Below, in pieces: positions 18,335 to 29,026 of a DNA stretch of 64,000 nt (the first letter of the stretch is position 1; each line of letters starts with the position of its first letter). The DNA comes from DATDPM01 sp963841995. Lineage in GTDB: Bacteria > Pseudomonadota > Alphaproteobacteria > DATDPM01. Under the pieces are notes generated by a model, which saw nothing but the letters and a program-made list of their open reading frames with translations, ran no database searches and had not been told where the DNA came from. Location: the NCBI GenBank assembly GCA_963841995.1, contig CAWJEX010000004.1:124001-188000 (forward strand), written 5' to 3'. Made by a program: the position numbers and the translations under genes.

Positions 18335-21300
18335 GTGCGTAAAATCCTTATCGGCCTTGCCGCTATCATCGTCTTGCTGCTTGCCGCGGCGCTCGTCGGC
18401 CCAAGTTTCGTTGATTGGAATAAATTTAAGCCGGAGATCGCGGAACGGGTCAAAGCGGCGACCGGCCGCGACCTTGCCATCGGCGGCGACATTAGCCTGT
18501 CGATTCTGCCCGCCCCAACTCTGTCGGCGCATAATGTGACGCTGGCCAACATGCCCGGCGCCCGGGAGCCCATCATGGCGAGCCTGAAATCGCTGGGTGT
18601 CCGGGTCGAATTGGTTCCGTTGCTCCAGGGCAAGATCAAGGTCGAAAGCCTCACCCTCGTCGAGCCGGTCATCGCCCTCGAAGTTTTGGCCGACGGCCGC
18701 CACAATTGGGACTTGGCGCCTTCCGGTGCAGTGCCTGCTGGCGGCGCTGCATCGAAAGCCGTACCCCAACCGGCGCCCCCGGTGATACCCCAACCGGCAA
18801 CAGAGTTGAAAACTGGCGGTGGGGAAGCGATCGAGATCGGAAGTTTCAGCATCGAAAACGGAACCGTGACTTATCGCGATGACGCCAGCGGAACCACCGA
18901 GCGTATCGAAAAGCTGAACACCGAAATTACCGCCGAATCGCTGGCCGGACCGATCTCGGTCGATGGCGATTTGGTGAGCCACGGCATCAAGCTGGCGATT
19001 AAGGCCGAGACCGGCGAATTCACCGCCTCGCCGATTCCTCTGCACTTCGATATCTCTTTGCCCGATGCCGATGCGAAACTTTCATTCGGTGGATCGCTCG
19101 CGGCGCTCAATGCGGACGGTCAGGTCACGGGGAAAATTTCGGCGGAAGGTTCGGATCTTTCACGCGTCGCGGCGCTTGTTGGATGGGGGGCCCAACAAAG
19201 GGCCAGACCGGCTTTTCCGGCACCGCTCGCCCAGAAATTCTCGGCCGCCGGCGATGTCAGCGGTTCCGCCAAGGCCATCGCGATCAAGGATCTCAAACTC
19301 GCTTTGGGCGATACCCTGGCATCGGGCGCCATCACCGTTGGCATGGGTCCGCCGCTCCGGATCGACGTTACGGCGGCGATGACCAGCCTTGAGCTCGATC
19401 CTTGGATCGCTTCGGCTACCGCCGCGAAATCCGAAACCAAGAACGACGCCGGTGCCGGCGATATACAAAAGCCGGGAGCAGCACCGCCCCCAGCACCATC
19501 TGGCGCACCGGCCGCCGCCGGTTTTGCCCTGCCAAAAACCATCACCACCACTCTCGATTTGTCGATTGGCGCTGCGGTTTATCAGCGCGATCTCATCCGC
19601 GACGTGAAATTGCGCGCCGTACTCGACGGCGGAAAGCTTTCAATTCAGCAGGCATCGGCCTCTTTTCCCGGCGGAACGAGCCTGTCGGCGACGGGAACGC
19701 TTGCCGGCGACGGGGGCAAGCCGGCTTTCGACGGATCGGCGGCGGTTCTATCGGACAATCTCCGCGGCATGTTCGATTGGCTCAAAATCGATACGTCTTC
19801 GGTTCCGGCCGAGCGGCTGCATAAATTCGCGCTGAGCGGCAAGATCAAGGGAACGCCGGAGCAATTCGAGCTTTCGGGTCTCGATCTCGCGCTCGATACG
19901 TCGCATATGACCGGCGGGGTCGTGGTAGCCCTGCGGGACAAGCCGGCTTTGGGCGCGCGCTTCGCTCTCGATCGGCTCGATCTCGACGCTTACATGCCGC
20001 CGCCCGCAACCGCCGCCCAGCCGGGAACTCCGGCGAAATCCAATCCGGCGCCGGCAGCGCCTTCCGGGAACGGCGCGGGCGGCGGTCTCTCGGTTCTCAA
20101 ATCGTTCGACGCGAATGTGGTGGGGAAAATCGGCAGCCTGACCGCCCGCGGCATGCAAATTCAGAACGTCGCATTCGACGGCACGTTGCAGAATGGCGTT
20201 CTTACGGCTCGGGATTTGAGCGCCGGCGATTTCGGCGGCGGCTCGGCGAAACTTTCGGGCGTGCTGAGCGGCCTCGGCGACAAGGCGGCAGTCGACGGCG
20301 CCTTCGCGGTCACGGTCAAGGATCCGGCGCGGCTCATGACTCTTGCCAATCGGCAGCCGCCACCGATTCTCACGCGCCTCGGACCGCTCGGGTTTTCGGG
20401 CAACGCCAAGGGTGCCCTCGATGCGTTTTCCTTCGATACCGCGCTCGAAATCGCTGGTGGCAAATTGACGGCGCAGGGAACTGCCGGCTTGCCCGATTCG
20501 GGCGCGCGTTTCGACATTGCGCTCGATGCCGAGCACGCCGATTTCGCCAGCCTGATCCGGGTCTACAATCCCGATTACCGTCCGGCTGCTCAAAATCTCG
20601 GCGCGCTCTCGCTCTCGCTTCATTTGCGCGGCGACACCACCGCGGCGGAGCTTTCGGATCTCAAGGGCAATATCGGCCCGGTGGCCGTCCAGGGCGGCGC
20701 CCATGCGCGTTTTGACGGACCGCGGCCCGCTATCGATGCCACTCTGCAAGCGAGCGAAATCATCGCCGATTTGTTTCTGCCGCCGAATCCGGGCGCCGGC
20801 ACCGTGCCGCCATCCGGCGGCAAGCCTGCGGCTGGCGGCGGGGGGTCGCCAGCCCTTCCGCCCGGTCAGCATTGGTCGAAAGAACCGTTCGATTGCACCC
20901 CGCTGAAACTTGCCGATGCCGAAGTGAAACTGACCGGCGCCGCGATCAGTTACGGAAAATATCGCGTCGACAAACCGGAGTTCGTTTTCTCGCTTAAGAA
21001 CGGCGTGCTCGATATTCACGATCTCAAAGGCGCGATGTTCCAGGGGGCCTTCGATCTCAAGGGGCAGCTTGACGCCGGTGCCACGCCGAAGCTTTCGGGC
21101 GATGTGACAATCAGCAAGGCCGATATTCACGAGGCGCTGTTTTCCGCCGGCAATATCGACATCGCCAGCGGCAAGCTCGACTTCGGGATGAAGACGGCCG
21201 GGACGGGAGCAAGCCCGTTCGATCTCGTGTCGTCGCTGGCCGGAAACGGCACGATGCAAGTCACCGATGGCGTGGTTCAGGGCTTCGACCTCAACGCGAT

Positions 21301-22045
21301 CAGCGACCGGCTCAAGAATTTGAACAGTGCGATGGATTTCTTGGCGGCCTTCGGCACCTCGATGTCAGGCGGGCAGACGAAGTTCAGCAAACTTGCGGGG
21401 ACCTTCACGATCGACAAAGGGGTCGTCCGCACCAACGACGTCGCTCTGCAGGCCGAAGCCGAAGCCGGAAAAATCACCGGCACCATCGACCTGCCGGCGT
21501 GGACGATCGATATGCGCGGCGATTTCACGTTGACCGATCATCCGAAAGTGCCGGGCTTCGGCATGCACGTCAGCGGCCCGCTCGATTCGCCCGAGCGCAA
21601 ACTCGAAACCAAGGATCTCGAAGCCTATCTCGTGCAGCGCGGCGTCGGCAGCCTGTTGAAAAAGGTGCTACCCGGCGAACAAACTCAGCCCGGCGCCGCT
21701 CCTGGTACGGCACCCGCGAAGCCGCTTGATCAATTGCTGAACGAGATTCTGCCCGGACAACAACCGGTTCAACCGCAGCCTGCGCCTGTTGCGCCGGCGG
21801 CTCCCGCTGCACCCGCTCAGCAACCCGCGGCTCAGCCTCCGGCGCAAACGGCTCCCGCACAACAAGCGCCGGCGCAACCGGATCAGTCGCAGCAAAGTCA
21901 GCCCGATCCGACTCAATCGCCTCAGTCTCAGCCGGAGAAAAAGCAGAAGGGCCTCAACAAGCTGCTGCAACAGCTTCTACAAGCGCCGCCAAGTCAATCG
22001 CAACCCAATCAAACGGCGCCGAACCAAACGCCGGGCGGACAATAG
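18335..22045 (+). CDS. AsmA family protein
   Basis: Large bridge-like envelope protein; AsmA relatives are linked to outer-membrane assembly and lipid transport across the periplasm. I chose GTG at 18335 (VRKILIGLAAIIVLLLAAAL), which puts the membrane anchor at the N-terminus and has CGGAG 8 nt upstream. The body of ~1236 residues has the AsmA N-terminal domain (DWNKFKPEIAERVKAATGRDL), long beta-rich repeats separated by Pro/Ala linkers, and the AsmA_2 C-terminal region (FDLVSSLAGNGTMQVTDGVV). It ends in a ~150-residue Pro/Gln/Ala-rich tail, probably disordered and variable in length. Confidence 0.88.
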   Translation: MRKILIGLAAIIVLLLAAALVGPSFVDWNKFKPEIAERVKAATGRDLAIGGDISLSILPAPTLSAHNVTLANMPGAREPIMASLKSLGVRVELVPLLQGKIKVESLTLVEPVIALEVLADGRHNWDLAPSGAVPAGGAASKAVPQPAPPVIPQPATELKTGGGEAIEIGSFSIENGTVTYRDDASGTTERIEKLNTEITAESLAGPISVDGDLVSHGIKLAIKAETGEFTASPIPLHFDISLPDADAKLSFGGSLAALNADGQVTGKISAEGSDLSRVAALVGWGAQQRARPAFPAPLAQKFSAAGDVSGSAKAIAIKDLKLALGDTLASGAITVGMGPPLRIDVTAAMTSLELDPWIASATAAKSETKNDAGAGDIQKPGAAPPPAPSGAPAAAGFALPKTITTTLDLSIGAAVYQRDLIRDVKLRAVLDGGKLSIQQASASFPGGTSLSATGTLAGDGGKPAFDGSAAVLSDNLRGMFDWLKIDTSSVPAERLHKFALSGKIKGTPEQFELSGLDLALDTSHMTGGVVVALRDKPALGARFALDRLDLDAYMPPPATAAQPGTPAKSNPAPAAPSGNGAGGGLSVLKSFDANVVGKIGSLTARGMQIQNVAFDGTLQNGVLTARDLSAGDFGGGSAKLSGVLSGLGDKAAVDGAFAVTVKDPARLMTLANRQPPPILTRLGPLGFSGNAKGALDAFSFDTALEIAGGKLTAQGTAGLPDSGARFDIALDAEHADFASLIRVYNPDYRPAAQNLGALSLSLHLRGDTTAAELSDLKGNIGPVAVQGGAHARFDGPRPAIDATLQASEIIADLFLPPNPGAGTVPPSGGKPAAGGGGSPALPPGQHWSKEPFDCTPLKLADAEVKLTGAAISYGKYRVDKPEFVFSLKNGVLDIHDLKGAMFQGAFDLKGQLDAGATPKLSGDVTISKADIHEALFSAGNIDIASGKLDFGMKTAGTGASPFDLVSSLAGNGTMQVTDGVVQGFDLNAISDRLKNLNSAMDFLAAFGTSMSGGQTKFSKLAGTFTIDKGVVRTNDVALQAEAEAGKITGTIDLPAWTIDMRGDFTLTDHPKVPGFGMHVSGPLDSPERKLETKDLEAYLVQRGVGSLLKKVLPGEQTQPGAAPGTAPAKPLDQLLNEILPGQQPVQPQPAPVAPAAPAAPAQQPAAQPPAQTAPAQQAPAQPDQSQQSQPDPTQSPQSQPEKKQKGLNKLLQQLLQAPPSQSQPNQTAPNQTPGGQ

Positions 22046-22095
22046 AATCGCCGCCCAGCACGCGTGACGCGGCCGGCGTGACGAAGGTTTCGCAA

Positions 22096-22359
22096 TTATT
22101 GTTTGTTGCCGATGTCGTTGATGCCGCGCGGCGTCACACTGCCGACAGCCAGCGTGCGATAGTGACGAAGCACGAAGATGCGGATGGCACTCGATAGATT
22201 CCCTTCGTGGTTGGTGTCGACGTCGCGCACAATCTGGTTCACGGAGATTCCGCGATTTGACGCGATCTCCTTTAGGGCATCCCAGAATTCGGGTTCAAGC
22301 GAGACACTAGTCTTGTGGCCCGCAATCACCACGGAGCGTTTCCGGCTCTCGCCCGCCAT
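22096..22359 (-). CDS. Ribbon-helix-helix domain protein
   Basis: Putative small DNA-binding protein. The 87 residues contain KTSVSLEPEFWDALKEIA followed by NRGISVNQIVRDVD and SSAIRIFVLRHY, the strand-helix-helix pattern of the RHH_4 group common beside fumC and sspB in alphaproteobacteria. Its target is unknown. It lies 27 nt downstream of the fumC stop on the same strand, so cotranscription is likely. Confidence 0.8.
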   Translation of the reverse strand: MAGESRKRSVVIAGHKTSVSLEPEFWDALKEIASNRGISVNQIVRDVDTNHEGNLSSAIRIFVLRHYRTLAVGSVTPRGINDIGNKQ

Positions 22360-22386
22360 GCACCACCTCGATTCCGGTTGCGGCGG

Positions 22387-23790
22387 TCACGGGCGCGGTC
22401 CGATCATTTTCTCGGGCCGTACCCGCTCGTCGAACTCTTCAGCGGTCATGAGGCCAAGGCCGACCGCGGCTTCTTTCAACGTGGTGCCTTCTTTATAGGC
22501 CTTCTTTGCCACGTTGGCGGCGTTATCGTAGCCGATCACCGGATTGAGCGCGGTCACGAGCATCAAAGATGCGTTGACCATGGCCGCAATGCGCTCGCGA
22601 TTCGCGACGATGCCGACGACGCAATTATCGGCAAAACTTTGCGCCGCGTCGGCGAGCAACCGGATCGATTGCAGTAGATTATAGATCATGACGGGCTTAA
22701 AGACATTTAGTTCGAAATGCCCGGAGGCTCCGGCGATCGAAATGGTCACATGATTGCCCATCACCTGGGCGCAAACCATCGTCAGGGCCTCGGATTGGGT
22801 AGGATTGACCTTGCCCGGCATGATCGAGGAGCCCGGTTCGTTCTGCGGCAAGCTGAGCTCGCCAAAGCCACAGCGAGGGCCCGAAGCGAGAAAGCGAATA
22901 TCATTCGCAATTTTCATCAAGGAAACCGCGACCGTATTGAGCGCGCCGGACATTTCGACGATGGCATCGTGCGCCGCCAATGCCTCAAATTTGTTTTTTG
23001 CGGATGCGAAGGGGTGGCCGGTAATCTCGGAGACTTTCTTGGCGAACAGTTCGGCGAATCCGGCCTTGGCATTGAGACCGGTTCCGACCGCTGTGCCCCC
23101 CTGTGCTAAAGGATAGGTACGGGCGAGCGACTCGCGAACCCGCGCCACTCCGAACTCGACCTGCGCCGCGTAGCCCGAAAATTCCTGACCCAGAGTCAGC
23201 GGCGTTGCATCCTGGGTATGGGTCCGGCCGATTTTGATGATGTCGGAAAATTCCCGGACCTTGGCGTCGAGCGCGGTGTGGAGATTCTTTAGCGCCGGAA
23301 TCAGGCGATCGGCGGTTTCGCATACCGCGGCGATGTGCATCGCCGCCGGAAAGGAATCGTTCGAAGACTGACCGCGGTTCACGTGGTCATTCGGATGCAC
23401 CAAGGCTTTCGATCCGATCGCGCCGCCGAGGATTTCGGTCGCCCGGTTGGCGATGACCTCGTTCAGATTCATATTGGTCTGCGTGCCGGAACCGGTCTGC
23501 CAGACCACGAGCGGAAAATGGTCCGCCAACTTGCCGGCGATCACTTCATCGGCGGCGACGACGATGGCACGGCCCAATTTCGGATCGAGCTCGCCCAGAT
23601 CGATATTGGCGAGCGCGGACGCTTTCTTTTGGATGGCCAGCGCGCGGATCAACGCTTCCGGCATGCGCTCGCCGCCGATCTTGAAATTCTCCAGGCTGCG
23701 CTGGGTCTGGGCGCCCCAATATCGGTCGGCGGGGACTTCGATCGCCCCCATGCTGTCGGTTTCGGCGCGTGTCTTTGCTTTGTCGGCCAT
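22387..23790 (-). CDS. fumC: Class II fumarate hydratase
   Basis: Interconverts fumarate and malate in the TCA cycle; iron-independent cytoplasmic homotetramer. ATG at 23790 (MADKAKTRAETDSMG) with GGAAGGCGGAG upstream gives 467 residues, the same as E. coli FumC. The lyase-superfamily signature GSSIMPGKVNPTQSE is intact, as are QTGSGTQTNMNLNEV, HPNDHVNRGQSSND and GRTHTQDATPLTLGQE. A longer frame upstream is low-complexity. Next genes on the strand are sspB (upstream) and the ribbon-helix-helix gene (downstream). Confidence 0.96.
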   Translation of the reverse strand: MADKAKTRAETDSMGAIEVPADRYWGAQTQRSLENFKIGGERMPEALIRALAIQKKASALANIDLGELDPKLGRAIVVAADEVIAGKLADHFPLVVWQTGSGTQTNMNLNEVIANRATEILGGAIGSKALVHPNDHVNRGQSSNDSFPAAMHIAAVCETADRLIPALKNLHTALDAKVREFSDIIKIGRTHTQDATPLTLGQEFSGYAAQVEFGVARVRESLARTYPLAQGGTAVGTGLNAKAGFAELFAKKVSEITGHPFASAKNKFEALAAHDAIVEMSGALNTVAVSLMKIANDIRFLASGPRCGFGELSLPQNEPGSSIMPGKVNPTQSEALTMVCAQVMGNHVTISIAGASGHFELNVFKPVMIYNLLQSIRLLADAAQSFADNCVVGIVANRERIAAMVNASLMLVTALNPVIGYDNAANVAKKAYKEGTTLKEAAVGLGLMTAEEFDERVRPEKMIGPRP

Positions 23791-23866
23791 GGCTCCGCCT
23801 TCCGTTGCGGCTTTTACCATAGCACCGAGCGATTCGGCCATGAGTGGTTGAAAAGACGCAGCGGCG

Positions 23867-23947
23867 GGCGCGCTGGGACTTCCCGCCATGCGCGCTTAGG
23901 CGCGCTAGGACTTCCCGCCATGCGCGCTTAGGCGCGCTAGGACTTCC
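23867..23947. repeat. 32-bp tandem repeat carrying copies of the sspB 3' end
   Basis: Two full units (23867-23898 and 23899-23930, one mismatch) and a half unit to 23947. Each unit holds, on the minus strand, the AAGTCCTAG end of sspB including its stop codon, so the gene tail was duplicated downstream of itself in front of fumC. Confidence 0.85.
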
Positions 23948-24482
23948 TAAAAGAATCGAGGGTAACGACCTTGGCCGAGGGTTCCTCGTTTTCGGATGGC
24001 GCCGCCGCTCCCGGTGGGGACTTCGATTCGCCGGATCTGGCCGGTTTGGGCGTTCCGCCCGCATCGCCACCCGCAGCGGACGAATTGCTGGCGCCGTCTG
24101 CCGGCACAGCGACCGGACCCACCGGGAGGCTGGCCGCCAATTGCAATCCGAAATCGACGGACGGGTCGGCAAAGCGGACGAGTGACGCAAACGGCACGGT
24201 GAGGGTGCACGGCATCTTATTGAAGCTGAGCGACACCGAAAACGACTCCGCGCCAACTTCGAGCCCCGAATACTGGTATTGAATGACGATGGTCATTTCG
24301 TGGGGATATTGGGCGCGGAGGAAATCCGGAATCTCAACCCCGGGGTAATCGCTGCGGAACGTAATATAGAAGTGATGACCGGGCGGAAATCCCGAGGCCG
24401 CGACCTTAGAGAGCGCTTCGCGGACGACGCCCCGCAAGGCTTCCTGAAGCATGCGCTCGTAGCCGAGAAGGTCTTTTGCCAT
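23937..24482 (-). CDS. sspB: SspB-like ClpXP adaptor, alphaproteobacterial type
   Basis: Delivers ssrA-tagged proteins to the ClpXP protease. The 181 residues start MAKDLLGYERMLQEALRGVV and include GHHFYITFRSDYPGVEIP and EMTIVIQYQYSGLEV, the SspB substrate-binding fold. A low-complexity linker (SSAAGGDAGGTPKPARSG) follows, and the protein ends AKVVTLDSFRKS, resembling the ClpX-docking tail of the family. The tmRNA gene that encodes the tag it recognises lies only about 20 nt upstream on the same strand. Confidence 0.92.
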   Translation of the reverse strand: MAKDLLGYERMLQEALRGVVREALSKVAASGFPPGHHFYITFRSDYPGVEIPDFLRAQYPHEMTIVIQYQYSGLEVGAESFSVSLSFNKMPCTLTVPFASLVRFADPSVDFGLQLAASLPVGPVAVPADGASNSSAAGGDAGGTPKPARSGESKSPPGAAAPSENEEPSAKVVTLDSFRKS

Positions 24483-24504
24483 GATCCAAGAAGCCGCGTG
24501 GAGC

Positions 24505-24800
24505 CAATTAAGGTGGGCAAGGTGGGGGGCTTCTGTTGCCCGGCGCCCCCCGGGCCGCGCTTGCTTAGAGACTAAGCAGCGAGTGCGAGTTGATTATCGT
24601 TCGCACCTAGAATTGGCCCGATAACGGCGGAACCATGCCGAGCGAAGTTCTTGCCGTTCGCACGCGCGTCGATCCTGTGTCGCCCCCAAAAAGTCGGCTG
24701 TTTAGGCCGATACGTAAAATGGTGGAGGCGCCGGGCACTGCCCCCGGGTCCGCAACGGGTAGTAAACAAGACATTTATCGCCATAGCTGGTTGCCCAGCA
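24505..24800 (-). ncRNA. ssrA: Circularly permuted (two-piece) tmRNA
   Basis: Ribosome-rescue RNA. Reading the minus strand, the acceptor piece comes first and ends in encoded CCA at 24722-24720 after CGCCTCC. A 32-nt intervening segment (24719-24688) with a TCGGC/GCCGA hairpin follows. The coding piece then begins GGGGGCGACACAGGATCGAC at 24687. The two pieces pair as a 7-bp acceptor stem with a G-U at the third pair, the alanine identity mark. The tag codons (24604-24575) read ANDNQLALAA and stop TAG is at 24574-24572. Outer ends are approximate. Confidence 0.93.
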
Positions 24801-24969
24801 CCTTTAAATATGGGGGCTGGGAGGCCGGCTTCAAAGAGATTCCGGCGGGAAAGCCGGTTTGGCGGCTTCAATCGGCGCTCGAAGACATGCCGAAACCGGC
24901 GCTCAAACCGGCGCTGGCCGGGCTCATACCGGCCTTGTAGATTGACCCGAAAACAGGAGACTACGCAGG

Positions 24970-25920
24970 ATGACGGTGACGCCGGAACAGGCCGAAGAAA
25001 TCGCGGAATTGCGCACCAGCGCCCATCAGACGAGGCGGGCCACCGTTCCGGAACTCGAAGAAATCCTGTATCAGGCGATGCCGGTTCTCGACCACGGCTT
25101 TCTGCGGGTGATCGATTATATGGGCGATGACGCGGCGGTTGTGCAGGCCGCCCGGGTGTCCTATGGCAAGGGCACAAAGAAGGTGCGCGAGGATCGCGGG
25201 CTGATCCGCTACCTCATTCGTCACCACCACACCACACCCTTTGAAATGTGCGAGATCAAGTTCCACATCAAGTTGCCGATCTTCGTAGCAAGACAATGGA
25301 TTCGCCACCGCACCGCCAATGTGAACGAATATTCGGCGCGCTATTCAATTCTCGACCGCGAATTTTACGTTCCCGATGCGTCGGTTTTGGCCGCGCAGTC
25401 GAGTGCCAACCGCCAAGGCCGCGGCGAAGTTCTGGAAGGAAAGGAAGCTTCGTCGGTGTTGCGATTGCTGCGGGACGATGCCGAGCAATGCTACGCCCAT
25501 TACCGGGAAATGCTGAACGCCGACGAAGCCGGCAATATTCTCGATCCTTCCCGCAAGGGGTTGGCGAGAGAGCTTGCCCGGATGAATCTGACGCTCAATA
25601 CTTATACGCAATGGTATTGGAAAATCGACCTCCACAATTTCATGCATTTTCTGAGTCTGCGCGCCGACGCTCACGCCCAGTTCGAAATTCGCGCCTATTC
25701 GGAAATCATGATCGACGTGCTGAAGCGCTGGGTGCCGCTGACCTTTGAGGCCTTCATCGAATACCGGAAGGAAGGCGCGTTTCTATCGAAGGGCGCTTTG
25801 GACGTTCTGAACCGGCTGCTCGACGGCGAAAAGGTGACGGAAGAATCGAGCAAACTTTCGGCACGGGAATGGCGGGAGCTGATGGTCGTCCTCGGCCGTG
25901 CGGAAACGGCGGATGATTAA
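24970..25920 (+). CDS. thyX: FAD-dependent thymidylate synthase ThyX
   Basis: Makes dTMP from dUMP using methylene-tetrahydrofolate with FAD/NADPH; the alternative to ThyA. The 316-residue protein has the ThyX signature RHRTANVNEYSARYS at 112-126 and the TPFEMCEIKFHIKLPIF segment before it. An AGGAG lies upstream of the ATG. It is divergent from the tmRNA gene; the ~170 nt between them holds GC-rich direct repeats (AAACCGGCGCT twice) and must contain both promoters. Its stop overlaps the next ATG. Confidence 0.96.
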   Translation: MTVTPEQAEEIAELRTSAHQTRRATVPELEEILYQAMPVLDHGFLRVIDYMGDDAAVVQAARVSYGKGTKKVREDRGLIRYLIRHHHTTPFEMCEIKFHIKLPIFVARQWIRHRTANVNEYSARYSILDREFYVPDASVLAAQSSANRQGRGEVLEGKEASSVLRLLRDDAEQCYAHYREMLNADEAGNILDPSRKGLARELARMNLTLNTYTQWYWKIDLHNFMHFLSLRADAHAQFEIRAYSEIMIDVLKRWVPLTFEAFIEYRKEGAFLSKGALDVLNRLLDGEKVTEESSKLSAREWRELMVVLGRAETADD

Positions 25921-26416
25921 AATAACCAAGATCGTGAGTTCGACATCCGGCGCCAATAGCGTGACGGTGGGAGCAAGTGCGGGGAGTATCGCGCATGTCT
26001 TCGACCTGAATGCGCCGGGGCAAGAGGTTTGGGATCTGATCGGTCCCTTCGATTCCCTGCCGCGCTGGCATTCCTTGGTCGCCGAATGCACTTTGGAAAA
26101 AGAAGCGGGCTCGAAAGAATCGAGCGGCGCCGTCGTGCGGCGGATCCGGCTTCACGACGGCACGATCATTCTCAACCGATTGGTCGAGCACAGCGATTCG
26201 GAACGATTCTATACCTATGAATTCATGGAAGGGCCGCTGAAGGTCGATTGGTATCGCTCGACGTTGCGCGTCCTCGACAATGGAAAAGCGCGCTGCCGCA
26301 TCGAGTGGTTGAGCCAGTTCGAAACCCGTTCCGCGAGTCTTGAAGAGGTCAAGCGGCGCATCGAATCGCTGATCGGGCCGGGGGCGGAAAATCTCAAGCG
26401 CTTGTTCAACCGGTAA
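25913..26416 (+). CDS. SRPBCC family protein
   Basis: Helix-grip (START/polyketide-cyclase-like) protein of unknown ligand. The 167 residues from ATG at 25913 include VFDLNAPGQEVWDLIGPFD and LPRWHSLVAECTLE, the typical N-terminal strand and helices, then RIRLHDGTIILNRL. The ATG overlaps the thyX stop, so it is translationally coupled to thyX. No signal peptide is visible; it is probably cytoplasmic. Confidence 0.82.
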   Translation: MIKITKIVSSTSGANSVTVGASAGSIAHVFDLNAPGQEVWDLIGPFDSLPRWHSLVAECTLEKEAGSKESSGAVVRRIRLHDGTIILNRLVEHSDSERFYTYEFMEGPLKVDWYRSTLRVLDNGKARCRIEWLSQFETRSASLEEVKRRIESLIGPGAENLKRLFNR

Positions 26417-26438
26417 TCGCGCTTGACGTCATACGTCC

Positions 26439-26717
26439 CTAACAAGCGTTGGTCGAACACTCGACAATTTTATAAGGCTGGCCGGGATCGTCCCGGGTGA
26501 CGTCGAAACTGCGCTTGTCCGAGCAATGGGCCCGCGCCGAAACGCTCTGCTTTCCGTTGATCAGGCGAAGCTCCACGCTCGAGAGGCCGATGACGTCGCA
26601 GCTCTGTTCCTTTTTGAGTTGGGACTCCAATTGCTGCTGCCATTCCGGCAGGATGACGGCCGCGGTCAAAAATGGCATGGCGAGGAGGGCCAGGATGGGG
26701 CCAGCGAGGCGTTTCAT
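26439..26717 (-). CDS. Hypothetical small secreted protein
   Basis: Not recognised. The 92 residues open with MKRLAGPILALLAMPFLTAA, a good signal peptide, followed by a mature part of about 70 residues with four cysteines (SCDVIGL, AHCSDK, IVECSTNAC) that could form disulfides in the periplasm. It is convergent with the SRPBCC gene and has its own upstream region. Confidence 0.65.
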   Translation of the reverse strand: MKRLAGPILALLAMPFLTAAVILPEWQQQLESQLKKEQSCDVIGLSSVELRLINGKQSVSARAHCSDKRSFDVTRDDPGQPYKIVECSTNAC

Positions 26718-26826
26718 CGGGTTCCTCCCTTAGGATTTGTGGCCGGGGGATATGTGATGGCAATGAACACTTTATCGCCCGGCGATCAGGGTCACAAGAC
26801 CGCCCGATTCATGGTGTCATAAGCTC

Positions 26827-27552
26827 ATGAAATTGCCCAGCTGGATCACCGCGCGCCCCATCGCCCACCGCGGCTTGTTCGATGCCGCGCGCGGCATTCC
26901 GGAAAATTCCCTCGCCGCGATTCGTGCCGCCATCGATGCCGGCTATGCGATGGAATTGGATTTGCAGCGGATCGCCGGCGGCATTGCGGTATTTCACGAT
27001 TTCGATTTGGCGCGGATGACCGGGCGCAACGGCGATCTCCGGCAAATGACGCCGGCTGCCCTCAAGCGATTCCGGCTGTCGGGAACGGGCGAGACGATTC
27101 CCTTATTGGAGGAAGTCCTGGCGCTGGTGGGGGGACGCGTGCCGGTTATGCTCGAAATCAAAAATAAGGCGCGCGCGGGTGCGTTCGAGAATTTGATTCT
27201 GGCGAAACTCGCCGGCTATCGCGGGGATGTAGCGCTGGTCTCCTTCAATCCATTCTCGCTGGCTTGGTTTCGCCGTTATGCGCCGCATTTCGTGCGCGGC
27301 CAGACGTCGTGCAGTTTTACCGAATCCGATTTGCCCGGCTGGCGGCGAATGCTTCAGCGCAATTTCCTGCTCAATTTCATCAGCCGCCCGGATTTTCTTT
27401 TGTACGATCTCGCCGCACTTCCCTATGCGGCGGTATCGCTGCGGCGGGCACTGGGGGCCAAGCTCGTCGCTTATACGGTGCGCAGCGAAGGCGAGGCCGA
27501 GAAGGCGCGCAGCCTTGCCGACAATTTCATCTTCGAAACGGTCAGGCCTTGA
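26827..27552 (+). CDS. Glycerophosphodiester phosphodiesterase
   Basis: Cleaves glycerophosphodiesters to glycerol-3-phosphate and alcohol. The 241-residue TIM-barrel protein has IAHRGLFDAARGIPENS (catalytic His and metal-binding Glu), MELDLQR (metal ligands) and VFHDFDLARMTG (second catalytic His), the GDPD pattern of UgpQ-like enzymes. There is no signal peptide, so it is cytoplasmic. It is convergent with mrp, with only 17 nt between stops. Confidence 0.9.
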   Translation: MKLPSWITARPIAHRGLFDAARGIPENSLAAIRAAIDAGYAMELDLQRIAGGIAVFHDFDLARMTGRNGDLRQMTPAALKRFRLSGTGETIPLLEEVLALVGGRVPVMLEIKNKARAGAFENLILAKLAGYRGDVALVSFNPFSLAWFRRYAPHFVRGQTSCSFTESDLPGWRRMLQRNFLLNFISRPDFLLYDLAALPYAAVSLRRALGAKLVAYTVRSEGEAEKARSLADNFIFETVRP

Positions 27553-27569
27553 TCGTCCGGCCGCCCGCG

Positions 27570-28856
<1,287 letters not shown>

Positions 28857-29026
28857 CGCGCGTATCCCCGCTTCGACCGCCTCGGAGAGGACGGCTTGAT
28901 TGCGTTCCCCGTTTCGCTGTCATATAAGGCGGTCGCGGCCCGAATGCAAAGGCCGGCCGACGGAAACCCTTCTCAATCAATCAATTCGGCCCAAAGCATC
29001 CGGTCCGAAGAAGGAGATTAGGCCAA

